DNA of 64,000 nucleotides from Anodontia alba. Taxonomy: Eukaryota; Mollusca; Bivalvia; Lucinida; Lucinidae. The notes beneath the pieces were generated by a model, which was given only the letters and a program-made list of their open reading frames with translations, made no database searches and was not told the origin of the DNA. Location: NCBI GenBank assembly GCA_964016985.1, contig OZ024828.1, forward strand, positions 2,319,701 through 2,383,700, read 5' to 3'. Of this stretch, positions 11,768 through 23,429 are shown piece by piece. The position numbers and the translations under genes are program-made. Each line of letters opens with the position of its first letter. Position 1 is the stretch's first letter.

Positions 11768-11992
11768 GGAACTCCTTGGGCTAGTGGTAAGAGCGCTGTC
11801 TTTCAATCATTAGGTCTCACCCCTCGGTGTTCAAGCCTTACTCGGATCAAAAGTGAGACGCAAGGATCTGCAACGGAAGAACAGGTTGTTTTCTTCGGGG
11901 TACTCCGGACGATTATTAATGATCGGCTCGAAAAAAAAAACAAAAACAAAAAAAAAAACGAAATTTTCTTGATAGGGCCGTAAACCAAAAAC

Positions 11993-12053
<61 letters not shown>

Positions 12054-12056
12054 AAA
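11768..12056 (+). mobile_element. tRNA-headed SINE, family S3
   Basis: The head GGGCTAGTGGTAAGAGCGCT with B box GTGTTCAAGCCTTACTC is followed by GTGAGACGCAAGGATCTG and GGTACTCCGGACGATTATTA, matching the order at 136-358. It ends in GGGCCGTAAACCAAAAACA, then a (CA)n tract (about 11995-12030) and an A tract. Apparent ORFs on the minus strand are poly-Phe/poly-Val-Cys products of these tracts. Confidence 0.75.
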
Positions 12057-12131
12057 GCTGAATACGTGTTACAGAAACCATATTCGAATATGAGCAAATC
12101 ATTATTGTTCAGGCTCGGCTTGAAACTTTAA

Positions 12132-12741
12132 ACTCAATGACGGCCTCTTCGTAAAGCTTTAACCTGTGGGTTGGGGCTCGACGATGTCTTTGGCTTGGCC
12201 CGCCGTGGTTCAACTATTGGTTTTCATTTACTCTGGCATACAGTAGAATTAGCCATGAGTACTCGTCTTTGTTTGTTATAGTGATTAATTTGATTTTTAT
12301 GTTTTCGCTTTGATGCATTGACTGAGTTGGGAGCCTTTATGCGAACTGAATTTTTATGTGTTTCTGTATTAAGAGTAGCATCGGGACCCAGGGTGAAGTT
12401 AGCTGTAAAAGTACTTTAAACCCCACGGTGGTTTACTCTACTGACCGTTCTAAGGCGGTGGTCCCGGTGTTAGTCTTACTCTTTGTTGCTTTGTGGTTTA
12501 TTCTACGAGGCGATTTGTTGTTTGTCTTTCCGAGTGTCATTTTGTTCTTGTGTTTTTCAGTCCTTTTAGTATTTCGATTACCTCGCTTGGGGAAGAGAGA
12601 GCTAATCTTAGTGCTTTTCGTACGTTTGATCGATTTGTGCTTGTTTGGATTTGTCGGTTTCCTCTTCCGTTTGGGGTCTGGGAAGGGCTGCGGTTTGTGA
12701 TTGTGGCACTCCCTGGACTTTTCTCTTACCTTTTTTTTTTT
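12132..12741 (+). mobile_element. R repeat copy 1 (3' end of a reverse-transcriptase element)
   Basis: This ~610-bp copy begins in ATGACGGCCTCTTCGTAAAG, which in copy 3 encodes the end and stop of a retroelement ORF. It continues through ACTGACCGTTCTAAGGCGG and TTCTACGAGGCGATTTGTTG and ends at ACTTTTCTCTTACC followed by T's. All four copies end at this same word, as expected for a retroelement 3' terminus. A long hydrophobic open frame runs through it but is not conserved at the protein level. Confidence 0.6.
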
Positions 12742-14512
12742 AAAGTAAGTCACTGGAGCCGTCATTGAAAAAGCTTGTTCGGAGCGTACGGACAGCGCAG
12801 ATGCAGATCAGGAGACACACTGCGCATCCGCGCAGTCTGATGAGAATCTATACGCGCGCAATCTAAGAATCCACACTGCCCGCTGACAAAATCAAACGGT
12901 ACGTACAGATGAATAATAAAGGTATGGATGCTCAGTATGATCTGAATCTGCGCATTTCGCATAATCACGAAAACATCTCATTTCTTGACATGGCCTAAGT
13001 TTCCAATATGAAGCAAATGAACAGTATCAGCCCTGTTATACTAAACGCACAACTTAGTTCAGTACAATGTTACCGTAGGACGAACTTGTAGTCAGTTGAA
13101 ATGAAATGCTCAGCTAAGTAGGAATTCATGTTTATCCCTATAATACGAACTCATACCTCTCATAATATGCTACACGCACCTTCTTTATAAAATCAGTTGC
13201 TGAGAATTCATCAAAAAATGTGACGCACCAATGGACAACCACTGCTAGCACTGAAATTTATTTGCAGCACAATAATAAGAAAATATATAGAGTCCATAAA
13301 CGATTTTTCGAAAACATGCAGCTTTCGTCGAAAAAAAAAAAAATAAATAAATAAATAAATAAAGGAAATCTCCATCCAAGGAAGTTGCCGACCTCGACAC
13401 CTCTTGGCCACCAACTAGTCAGACGCGTCCGACTGAGCTATGGTCAAAAAAAATAAAATAAAATAAATAAATAAATAAAATAAAATAAAAAAAAAATAAA
13501 AAAAAAATACTTTGAGACATTATGTGACAAAACAAAAATCGAAAACAAAATGAACAAACGGGAAAGACACACAACCGAAACACCGCTTCGCTTTAGACGG
13601 TAAGCAGCAATGTTGTTCGATGAAGGTTGTCAAGAGGGGCATAAGATTTGATAAATGATACATGGATGCATGTAGGTTTTGAGATACATATCACATTTTG
13701 AATCACAGTAACTTAAAATTTAATGTGATGTCAACGTTTCGTTTTTCAACCTGTTTGCTGAGATGTATCTGTTAATGTCGCGGTTTGAGCAGTAATCGAG
13801 TCTGCTATTTCAACCTTCTTTAATGTGATTTTGCTTTCGAACGACCATTTTTCTCGGAATTTATTAAATGGAGGCTAACAGCCAAAACCCTGTGATGGGT
13901 TATGGAGTCTATCGTACATATAGCATTTTGTTTATGACATATAAATGTACGTTATGTGGGTATGTATTCCTTGCTCCCAAAAGCTAACCCTTTTATAAAA
14001 TATTTAACGTCACTACAACTGCGTTAGGGGTGACCATAAAAAGTCTCCCTGCCCTTCATTATAGTGTACACTATATTTTCTTGTCCTTTGGGATCATTGA
14101 TTCCTTTGTGAGATTTTAAAAACATGTGAGGATCACTGACGAGGCATATTTGGCCGAAACTAGCTAGAATGGCTTTGAAAATCAGTACACTCCATACTGT
14201 TCAGATCTGTGGCGTTTTCATGCTTTCAAATGATAACATTTTTATAAAGCATATTTGCTATCTAGTCATGCTTAGAAATAAGAAAAGGCCATTGTTTAAG
14301 AGCATAGGTCACTATGAAATTGGGTTACTTTCGTATCTCGGTGCCAAGACACACAGTAGGATTCATAACTGGAATCTATATTGCACGAGGCAAGGTGATT
14401 GCACACTTCAAAATATCTCTGTGTCCTACGTAAAAAACAAAAACAGAAAAGATGGCGATTCCCCGCACCCCCACCACCACCAAAAAAAAAAAAAAAAAAA
14501 AAAAAAACAAGA
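12742..14512. other. Repeat-fragment stretch without genes
   Basis: A GC-rich segment at about 12775-12985 carries GATCAGGAGACACACTGCGC and TGCGCATCCGCGCAGTCTGA, and looks like an old hairpin repeat. At 13355-13445 lies a truncated minus-strand S1 tRNA-like head (GTTGCCGACCTCGACACC, then CGTCCGACTGAGCTATGG). AAAT-rich tracts lie at 13338-13364 and 13449-13510. The remainder shows nothing I recognise. Confidence 0.5.
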
Positions 14513-15460
14513 CCTGTCGCCAGACAGGATAGCTCGCCTGATATTGCACATTTTGTTTCCGAAAAATTCTGTGACCTTGAGCTGACATAACCTAGGGTAG
14601 TGGGGATGGTACTGCACAAAATTTTGGACTAATATGTATCATCATACCAAAGATGAATCAAATCAGTGATAAGGTTAGGAAATGAGGTCTTAAAAACTTT
14701 AACGAAAACTTTAATATTTAAATTCTAAGCCTGTGACCTTGACCTCAAGGTTATAGTTATGAGTGCTGATGGTGCTGATAAAAAAAACTTTTGATCAGTA
14801 TCTATCATGATACCAAATAGGAACTAAATCCATCGTGCAGTTTAAAAGTAATGAGATCTTAAAAGCTTTGACTTAAAATTTTAACAAGAAAATTCTAAGT
14901 CTGTGACCTTGACCTTGACATGACCTTGGGTGGTGGGGATGGTATTACGAAAAAATTTGGACCAATATGTATCATCATACCAAAGGTGAATGAAATCAGT
15001 GATAAGGTTAGGATTAAATGAGATCCTAAAAATTTTAACGAAAACGTTAACATTTAAATTCTGTCTGTGACCTCGACCTCAAGGTCAAGGTCATGGGTGC
15101 TGATGGTGCTGATAAAAACGTTTGACAAGTATCTATCATGATACCAAATAGGAACTAAATCTATTGTTTAGTTTAGAAATAATGAGATCCTAAAAACTTT
15201 GATATGAAAATTTTAAGTCTGAGACCTTGACCTTGACATGACCTAGGGTAGTGGGGATGGTATTGCACAAAATTTTGGACCAATATGTATCATCATACCA
15301 AAGATGAATGAAATCGGTGATAAGGTTAGGAAATAATGAGGTCTTAAAAACTTTAACGAAAACTTTAATATTTGTGGACGCCAACGCCAATGCTGACGCC
15401 GCCGAAGGTAGTACAATAGCTCTCTGTGAACGTTGTTCAGACGAGCTAAAAAACAATATG
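14513..15460 (+). repeat. Tandem-core element, core T9 (CTGTGACCTTGACC)
   Basis: The left end is a small hairpin at 14513-14528 (CCTGTC, GCCA, GACAGG) followed by AGCTCGCCTGATATT. Two and a half units of about 325 bp follow, with CTGTGACCTTGACCTTGACA, GTGGGGATGGTATT and ATGTATCATCATACCAAAG. The right end is GTGGACGCCAACGCCAATGC, then GTACAATAGCTCT and TTCAGACGAGCTAAAAA, which can fold back. Confidence 0.65.
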
Positions 15461-15559
15461 GCGTTCACAGGATTGTACATGTGCAGAAAGTTAACAAGAA
15501 AAAAATGTACGAAGTATCATCAATATATCTCAAATAAGTTTTGAATATGGCGATCAGTT

Positions 15560-16060
15560 ATATTGTCAGGGGAGATAACTCAAATACAAGGACACCAGAA
15601 TTGTGTTTCCTGCTCATGATATACCTTTATCTTATGTAAAATAGTACACCTCCAAAAGGTGTTGGATTTATTGAAGGATAGGCCAACACGAGGTTAGGGG
15701 GCTTGTTTGGACACGATTTATTCCGTTTTAAAATACATTAATTAGCCCCTGGTAGATTTAGGGGTTATTTCACCTATGGAAATTTATCGTTGAGGTAGCC
15801 CCTAAACCCGAAATGTTGGAACGGACATACAGACGGATGCCAGACTGTTCGCTTTATCTCCCCTATCCCCGCCCCAATGAGCCTATTCGGTCGGTTATGG
15901 CAAAAACCATTAATCCCCCATTCCATGGAGGCTCCGTATATATTCTGGTTTTAATTGGTCTAGCAGTTTCAGAGATGTTTAGAAATGTTGATGACAACAC
16001 ACCGACGGACCATTGTCTGCCCTATAAGCTCCCCCGAAGCCTTCGGCTCAAGTGAACTAA
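15560..16060. repeat. Tandem-core element remnants with a terminal hairpin
   Basis: A short stretch with ACGGACATACAGACGG (about 15824) and GGTCTAGCAGTTTCAGAGATG ends in ACCGACGGACC and then AGCTCCCCCGAAG / CTTCGGCTCAAGTGAACT at 16026-16058. That order (core word, GACGG module, hairpin) matches the complete elements elsewhere. Boundaries on the left are unclear. Confidence 0.4.
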
Positions 16061-16907
16061 AATGTCAGAGGGGCGTGACAGGTGATAATTCTAGGTGTAT
16101 AAGGTTATGGTTCTTGTAGAATACATATCTGCTCTTGGAACCTTCAGCTCGGATGATCTACAGTGCTAGCTTCAAAATCACCCTACTTGCATTACGTTAA
16201 CTTGCCGATGTAAAATATGTATTTCTTAGCCATAGTTTTAGATAAAGCCATTTGTGCAACCAAACAATATACATATATTTCTCAAAAAGCCATATGTTAT
16301 GGGTACTCATTACCCACGTTTTGTGGTTCAGTAAAACATTTATCTGGTTAACCATCTTATCTAGAGATATGTAAGCCATGAGAAAATAAGACAGATTCAG
16401 ATTTATTTAGTTTAAAACTTTGATAGAAATAACAAGGTTTAAAATAATAAAAAAAAAAACAGCAAAGTTCTGAAAATTCACTCGAAAGTTGATTAATAAA
16501 GTGGTCTCCTGCATTATGCGGGAATAAGGGGTATACATGACACAGACATTTAACATAATGGGAGTGATTGCATAAACATTACCACCAGTAGATCATTCAA
16601 GAAAGGTCTGTTTAGCAAACCAGGAAAATACAACCATGGAAGAGTTTTTTGAAGTTTATTTATTAATATCTACTCAGCATTAATGTACATCTATTAAACA
16701 AATAAAACTTAAAAGAGATTAAATTATAGACATGCTCATCAGTATAAAAATACAAATATATGAACTCTTCTATCCTAAGGATGTGAAATATAATACCAAT
16801 ATTTACCCTAAAAACTGGAACCCCAAAACCCCTTACCTTACTTGTCCAAAAATTAAAACCAGTCTCTTTTTCTCCATGATGTGTCCAAAACTGTTGTTGT
16901 AAAAGAG

Positions 16908-16956
16908 GCAAACAGTGAAGACCCTGTGGTTTCTGATCTGGGTCTACACTGTTTGC
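16908..16956. repeat. H60 hairpin copy
   Basis: GCAAACAGTGAAGACCC on the left and GGGTCTACACTGTTTGC on the right form an inverted pair around GATC-containing sequence. The flanking bases 16061-16907 and 16957-17419 contain no recognisable gene. Confidence 0.65.
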
Positions 16957-17419
16957 ACTGGCCTTCCTGTCCCAATACTTAGGGTTTATACAGTAATTTA
17001 AGTAAAAGTTTCATCCTATAAGCAAAACAAAAACAATATGCACAACAAGCATCTGAAAATATGGAAAGATAAAAAACAACTTTTGGTACCAAACATTTTA
17101 GGGGTGGGATAAAGACTCGTGGTGCAGACAAGACTCATTTAAATCATCTTTTGTAAAGCTCTCAAGATCTTCGATTTAATACCAAACATGATATTATTTT
17201 GAAAAAATTAAGGAGCTGTGATGACAAAAAACAAAACAAAACAAAGAGAAGTAAATTTTTTTTTTGTAAAACACTATGCCTCCAACCACATGCTTGCCTC
17301 TAAAGATAATACAAGGTAAAGATGCCATAACTCCTGAAACATTTTTCAGAGTTTATTCAAACGTTAACCAGGTCATCTTCTCATCACTACCAATCTAGTC
17401 ATCAAGTTACGAGGCTCTA

Positions 17420-17814
17420 GGATCTTGTCCTGAAAGTAAAATATGATGTCTTACGGGCAGATAACTCTGTCAAAAATGGATGAAATTTGCACATTAGCAA
17501 TTCCAGAGAAGATGTCCGCAAATCAATACACATACCAAGTTTGGTAAAAATCCATTGATATATACTAAAGTTAGCGGCCAGAAATGAAAATACGGATGTG
17601 TCGAGGGCAGACAACTCTGTCAAAATTTGACGAATAATTGGCCCATCAGCAATCCAAAGCAGATCTCCACAATATCAATGCACACACCAAGTTTGATGAA
17701 AATCAACTGACGATTATTCAATTATTGTCGGAAAATATGGACGGACAGACGGATGAACACATGGACAGCCACCGTCATACCATAATACCCTGCCAATATC
17801 ATGTGGCAGGGTAT
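17420..17814 (-). repeat. Tandem-core element, core T6, minus orientation
   Basis: The right end is a hairpin at 17785-17814 (ATACCCTGCCA, 8-base loop, TGGCAGGGTAT). Just inside it is GGACGGACAGACGGATGAAC. The core words CTCTGTCAAAA, GATCTCCACAATATCAATGC and CCAAGTTTG match the reverse complement of the element at 5840-6836. Confidence 0.65.
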
Positions 17815-18435
17815 AAAAACCATAAAATCTGTAAAGGCTAATATAATGAATATTTCTATAGTCTCAGCTTCAAAGAGCGTATGGATTCAGAGGAGATAGA
17901 TTTCTAAGTCTTTTTTTTTTTTTTTTTTTTTTACATTTTGGGTTCCATAGCAAACAATACCATAATAAAAATGAGCTTTTGGCATATAATCGTGTGGCGT
18001 ATAGATTACTTAAGGAACATTTGTATAAAAGGATTGCCAAAATATCTGCAATAGCTTGGCATTAAATGCCATTTTTCAATTTTCCCCATTATAAATCTAT
18101 GGAAACTCTAAGCTGCCATAGCAACCAAGCTACAGAGCAGATTTTCGTAAACAAGAGGCCCAAGGGCAACAAAGTATTTTGAGAACAACCATTGGTTTTT
18201 GATGCAGTTGCCATATAAATGTCAACCAAGGGTCATCATCTGAACAAACTTTTTATTCTTCCATTATCAGTCAGTGGTGTCTGAGAAGATATTTTTTAAG
18301 GTATTAGTTTTTCTTCTATTTTTGCATTTTTGTTTCCATGGCAATCAATCAAACAGTAGGGTGAAACAGGTTTAAAAAGAGCCTAGTTACATAACCCATC
18401 TTCAAATTTGGCCAAGATATTGTCAAGACAAACAT

Positions 18436-18821
18436 TTGTTTGTGTTGAGGTTTTATGGCCCAGTCAACCCAATGGAGTCATGTCAAGCGCAGTCTTTGTG
18501 TTTGTGTTGAGGTTTTACGGCCCAGTCAACTCAATGGAGTCATGTCGAGCACGGTCAGTTTATCAAGCCACACGTTTACTGGGCAGGCTTAGTCCTCTAA
18601 GCAGTTAACCAGTATTGTGCACATTCTTTCGCCAGAAACTGACAACTGCCCTGAAACTGACAACTGCCCTTCTTGAATCAGCGGAAGGGAGAGAATGACC
18701 GTAGAAAATATTTCATGATCAATCTCCACAGAAGAATGTTCCCGACCTTGGAACGGGTTGAACCCGCGACCTCTGGTCTCCAGACAGACAGCGCATCCAA
18801 CTGAGCCACCGAGGCTGGCTA
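18436..18821 (-). mobile_element. S1 SINE with a duplicated 3' tail
   Basis: The element lies between 13-bp direct repeats TCAAGACAAACAT (18423-18435 and 18822-18834). Its head is at the right end. At the left the tail module GTGTTGAGGTTTTA-GGCCCAGTCAAC...GTCATGTCRAGC occurs twice in tandem, about 70 bp apart, and GAAACTGACAACTGCCCT is also doubled near 18637. Total length is 386 bp against about 305 bp for the other young copies. Confidence 0.85.
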
Positions 18822-18887
18822 TCAAGACAAACATACTGGTATAGTTTTATGAAGACTGAAGCATTACTGTGGTCTCAAGAGGGTGAT

Positions 18888-19112
18888 TGATTGTGATTGT
18901 GTTGGGGTTTAATGACACGTCAACCCTTGTGGGTCATTTTGTGTCATCTCCCAGAGAAAGGGAGAAAAGTGATAGAAGAGATAGTAGAAGAGATTAAAGA
19001 GAGGGACAGGGAAGTAAGGAACAGGAATGAAAGTGAAGAAACAGAAGAAATAAAAATATTCCCCATCTACCCTTACCTGCTACAAGGATAGCAGGCCTTG
19101 CCCAACTGGTGA
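18888..19112 (-). mobile_element. S2-family SINE-like element, truncated
   Basis: Read on the minus strand, the tail end is GTCATTAAACCCCAACACA. The interior contains the purine-rich GAGAGGGACAGGGAAG stretch and CTACAAGGATAGCAGGCCTT. It stops at CCCAACTGGTGAACAAGG, without the TTGGACGCC and TACACAGCACC parts seen in the copies at 40.8 and 41.4 kb. Confidence 0.7.
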
Positions 19113-19181
19113 ACAAGGTTTTAAAAAATTTTTACATAGTGTCATAATTTTTTACTCCACATATTCAAACTTGACTGAGAT

Positions 19182-19488
19182 TTTGTTTGTGTTGAGGTTT
19201 TACGGCCCAGTCAACCCAGTAGGGTCAAGTCGAGCACGGTCAGTTTACCTAACCACGTATTTACTGGGCAGGCTTAGTCCTCTAAGCGGTTAACCAGTAT
19301 TGTGCACATTCTTTCGCCAGAAACTGACAACTACCCTTCTTGAATCAGCGGAAGGGAGAGAATGACCGTAGAAAATATTTCATGATCAATCTCCACGAAA
19401 GAATGTTGCCGACCTCGGCGGGATTGAACCCGCGACCTCCTGGTCTCCAGTCGGACGGCGCATCCAACTGAGCCACCGAGGACGGCTG
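19182..19488 (-). mobile_element. S1-family SINE with target duplication
   Basis: Flanks CTTGACTGAGAT (19170-19181) and CTTGACCGAGAT (19489-19500) are 12-bp direct repeats with one mismatch. On the minus strand the head is GGTGGCTCAGTTGGATGCGC with B box GGGTTCAATCC. The body and the GGGCCGTAAAACC tail follow. Confidence 0.85.
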
Positions 19489-20344
19489 CTTGACCGAGAT
19501 ATAAAATCCTGTCATCACAAAATTTGTAAAGGCTAATAAGATAAATATGTCTATAAAGTCTAAACTTCATAGTGTATATGAATTCAGAGGAGATAGCTAT
19601 GGGTCCTTCCACCAGAGGGAATTGGACATGGGTTTTTCGGGGCTCCTGTTTGCTTTGGAGTCATCCTAACCTGTTTGAAACACAATACCTCCTGAACCTA
19701 TAGACAGAGTCTGACCTTGCAAGGTTACATCACTAGGATGGGGGAAAACAGTCATATGGTTTTGATGGCTTTTGACCTCAGTTTCAAGAGCACAGACCCC
19801 CAAAACAGTCAATTTTGGGCCAAAAATGGCTTGTCTGCACCCTATCTCACAAACAAATCCATGCATTTTGTTAAGCTTGGTTCAGCATTGAAATCTATCA
19901 AAGATTTGATTAGATTTTGGGGACCTTGACCTTATTTTCAAGGTCACAGGTTGTCAAAAACCAGAAATGGTTTGTCTGTTCCTATCTCATGAACAAATTG
20001 TTGAACTTTGCTCAAACTTATATATATATAGGTACAAGCCTGTCAGTCCTATAAGCTCCCCCAGAATCTTAAGCTCCAGTGAGCTAAAAATTGAAAAACA
20101 AAAGCTCAAATTGAAAATGGGTGTTATGAAATCTGTCATTAAAAGAAAAGCAGCATAACCTGTCACTAAAATGGTTGGAAACTTCAAACACAATCAGAAT
20201 ATCATGACCAAATGTTATCTTTCTAAGATGACTCATTCAAAAGTTGGATACAACAGAGTCTGGGATTGGGTTTAGTTATACTGCTCTTTCCAAGTTTATT
20301 TCACTTATTTTGAGCTGACCGTTAACCGGAAATGGGCAAAAACC
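19489..20344. repeat. Degenerate array remnants
   Basis: Words such as CAGAGGAGATAG, GACCTCAGTTTCAAGAGCACAG and TTTTCAAGGTCACAGG suggest an old tandem-core element. It is closed by AAGCTCCCCCAGAATCTTAA / CTCCAGTGAGCTAAAA near 20044-20090. Boundaries are not clear and no gene is seen. Confidence 0.35.
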
Positions 20345-20474
20345 ATAGGAGTACCCAGAGACCCCCCCACCCCCGACCTTCCCTTGCAGAACTTGGTATC
20401 TCGCATGTGGCCCTCGCTGGGGCCACATGTGAGATACCAAGTTCTGCAAGGAGGGGATCTCTGGGTACTCCTAT
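20345..20474. repeat. Two-part hairpin
   Basis: An inner stem pairs CCTTGCAGAACTTGGTATCT with AGATACCAAGTTCTGCAAGG and extends through CATGTGGCC / GGCCACATG around an 8-base loop at 20413-20420. This gives about 31 paired positions with roughly one mismatch. An outer stem pairs ATAGGAGTACCCAGAGA with TCTCTGGGTACTCCTAT. A C-rich bulge lies on the left side only. Function is unknown; it could be a palindromic element or a folded transcript. Confidence 0.7.
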
Positions 20475-21512
20475 AGTCGCTGGAACCCAGAATGGTGAGA
20501 GGCCTAATGATGCATTTCAATTGCTAATTATGGTTTTAACCATACAATATAACCTCAAAATTGTCACATTAATAGAGCTGTTTTGTCCTGAAATTACAAA
20601 AATCCTTGATATTTCCCTGTTTCTTTGTTGTTGTTTTTTTTTTGGGAAATTTTAAAATTCACTGACCTTTTTTTTCATAATTACCTGACTTTTCACTGAC
20701 CTAGAATTTTTTAATTCCCATGACTTTTCCCTGATAGTGACAACCCTGAGACTCAGCTCATATGGTTTCTCTGATATTTGTTAATGACTGCATTGTATTT
20801 GTCTAGTATATAAGCTCACCTATGAGACAAAAGGCTCAGGTGAGCTAAAATGCATATTTGGTGCTACTTCTGACCCGATAAAATTAATATAAATACTTAT
20901 TACCTTTGCAAGCTAATACAACCTTTAAAAACATCTTCATGATGCCTGTAGTACATATCAGTACCTATTGTTGCTGCCAAAGGCAGGCTTCTGGAAGAAC
21001 TCACTGGCATGTGCAGCTCTGATTACATAACAAGAGAACTGAATAGTTTGTTAGTTACTTTGTCCGAAAAAAAAAAAAATAATTATGTTGTTCAATCCCC
21101 TGGTCTTCATTCTGGCTTTAAATGTTAAGATTAAATGTCATATATGAAAAGTTATGTCTTACAAATTCTTGTCTCGAAGCTACAGCTAGCTACTTCATGG
21201 GGAAATACGATTTAGTCAAAATCTTCCTTATCTGACAATTGATCTAAACGTTAAAAGCCAGCCAAAAGTCTAGAGGATGGAACATCATTCATTTCTTTCA
21301 GAATATTTGTGTACTAAAAGCCAAATAAGTGGCAATTAACAAACCTAGGATTTTTCTCGTACTCCGATATAATCAGAGCCGGTCATGCCAATATTATGTA
21401 TTCTTAATAGAGCCAATGGGTACAATCTAGCAGTTTCTCACCTATGCATATCACAAACTGTTTGAATATGTCCAAAGAACCAATTATGCATGAAGTATCT
21501 TAATAGAGTTAA
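20475..21512. other. Low-repeat stretch
   Basis: There is no ORF. A small palindromic end-piece, AAGCTCACCTATGAGAC / AAAAGGCTCAGGTGAGCT, lies at about 20812-20848. The rest shows nothing I recognise. Confidence 0.4.
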
Positions 21513-22024
21513 AGGAGAACGCAACATAAGTTCTCAGTGTCTGACAGAGTAAAGTGCTAAGCAAACCATTTACTTTTATGCAATTTTTATCAAAATCGTC
21601 GCAAATTTAGGAAATTACAGTGGTTTGAATATATTCAAAATGCCCATCAAGGATGCAGCCATATTTTAGGCTTTGTGACATCATACAGTCCAAATAAAAT
21701 ACAATGTATATAAAAACCTAATTATAATGGGTCTTTAAGATCATTTTGCTGGTATTTAACCTATCCTTAATTATAGAGACAAGCAATCACTTCCCCCGAA
21801 GTAATCCAAATTTGTAAGAAGAACAACTTTTAAAATACATTTTTAAATTTTTGGACACCTCATTAAATATTCAAAATGTTGGCACCCATACCACCAATGT
21901 TAAAATATTCTTTTGTCCATAACTTCCTTAATTCTTGTCCGATTTTTATCAAATCTGCATCACAGTTCATGGTTTGTAAGCTCTTTACTTTGCAGCACAA
22001 CATGCTTTATGGTTGTGTTCCCCT
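21513..22024. mobile_element. piggyBac-like non-autonomous element
   Basis: The ends AGGAGAACGCAACATAA and TTATGGTTGTGTTCCCCT are inverted copies with a few mismatches. TTAA sits immediately outside both ends (21509-21512 and 22025-22028), the target duplication of piggyBac elements. Length is 512 bp with no transposase frame. Inside are AACTTCCTTAATTCTTGTCC and TTTTTATCAAA words typical of old molluscan repeats. Confidence 0.6.
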
Positions 22025-22812
22025 TTAATAACATTGAACACCTGGTTTTCAAGATACTCAGGTTAATGTAAGGGTCCAAACACAGTCTTCCTTCAACTTC
22101 TGTAGACAGTCAAGGATCTTCATCTTGCATGTATAGCTAAAGCTCTGATCAGAATGATAAGACTCCATTTTATAAACATAAAAAACATAGGGATGATTGA
22201 AGCCTACCCCAGTCACTTAGCTGTAGCAAGTTTTCTTATAACACATTTCTAGTTACATATTCCTGGTTCATTTCAGTATACATGTATTATTCTTCAAGAA
22301 TTGCTTATCTCAAAGTCACAATTTTATGTGTTTTATGGCTGCAATCAGTTGTTTTCCCACAGATGTAAAACTTAAGTTTCACAACTATCACATTTGTATA
22401 GGGATTTCTCTTCGAACAATATTCTGGATAGATGAGTCTTAATTGTCATGTCATAGCCTCCAATGAGCTACATTATATCTGCCTTCTCTATATATCTACT
22501 GAGACTTCACCATAAAGTCACTGTCACAAATCTGAAAAATAAAAAAAAATATATAAACAAATAATGGTACTGGAAACTACAGCTGTATGTGAAGCATACC
22601 AAAACTTTCTCAGAATGGCAATAAAATGATTTAGGTTGGGCCCATTTTGGTGAGTAGGTAGGAGCACAGCAAACCAAGTATTTTTTATGGTCGGCCACAA
22701 GGAAAGATATTTTCCTGTAAAACCTTGTGCAAAGTTTCAATACAAGAATTCTGTCGAGCATTATGCCAGGCCTGATTGTGGGCCAAAGATGATCTGGTGC
22801 ATTTATTATATA

Positions 22813-22987
22813 CAGTAGAACCTCTGTAATTCAAACTCCAATAATTCAAAATTCTCAATAATTCAAAATCATTTTGAAATCCCAGCTTGAATATATGTAT
22901 GGATTTTAACTCTTAATTATTCAAAGTCTCAATAATTCAAACAAAACTGTTTGGTCCCTTAGACTTTGAATTATCGAGGTTCCAATG
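22813..22987. mobile_element. pogo/Tc1-mariner-type MITE
   Basis: Ends CAGTAGAACCTCTGTAATTC and GAATTATCGAGGTTCCAATG form an imperfect inverted repeat, flanked by TA on both sides (22811-22812 and 22988-22989). Length is 175 bp. Internal AATTCAAA words echo the termini. Confidence 0.65.
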
Positions 22988-23342
22988 TATATGATAGCAG
23001 GCTACGTGCTATAAAAGGCTAAACGTCTGGATGGCATACCAGTGAGATTTGTGAGAGCCAGTAGCTCATTATTACTTGTCCTGTGTCACTATCATGAATT
23101 TGTCTTTGATGCAAGGTTTTGGGTCTGATGACGAGAAGTCAGTTAGAGTTACTCCTCTTTTTAAAAATAATTATTTAACTGAACTGGAAAAAGGTTGGAC
23201 TGTGCCAATTTTGAATACTGTTTCAATTTAGTTTTTGAAAGAGTGCTATATGATCAGATTAAAACTTATCATGATTGATGAAAAGAAACTGTGATACAAA
23301 TTTCAGTCTGGTTTTCAAAAACATTTTTTAACAGATACTTGT

Positions 23343-23345
<3 letters not shown>

Positions 23346-23421
<76 letters not shown>
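23346..23421. repeat. (TA)n microsatellite
   Basis: About 37 uninterrupted TA units. It abuts the truncated left edge of the tandem-core element that follows. Confidence 0.95.
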
Positions 23422-23424
<3 letters not shown>

Positions 23425-23429
23425 GTTTT

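Noticed and set aside
11803..12102. Open frames on the minus strand over the (CA)n and A tracts
   Set aside because: They encode only poly-Phe and Val-Cys runs produced by the tracts.
12356..12700. Hydrophobic ~114-codon frame in R, repeated at 45866-46273 and 46600-46836, looking like a multi-pass membrane protein
   Set aside because: Between R copies most of the few differences change amino acids, one copy is internally deleted, and the T-rich 3' UTR context explains the hydrophobic composition.
15190..15544. Frames of 78-96 codons over the end of T9
   Set aside because: They read through the core and the GACGCC repeats; no homology recognised and both strands are open.
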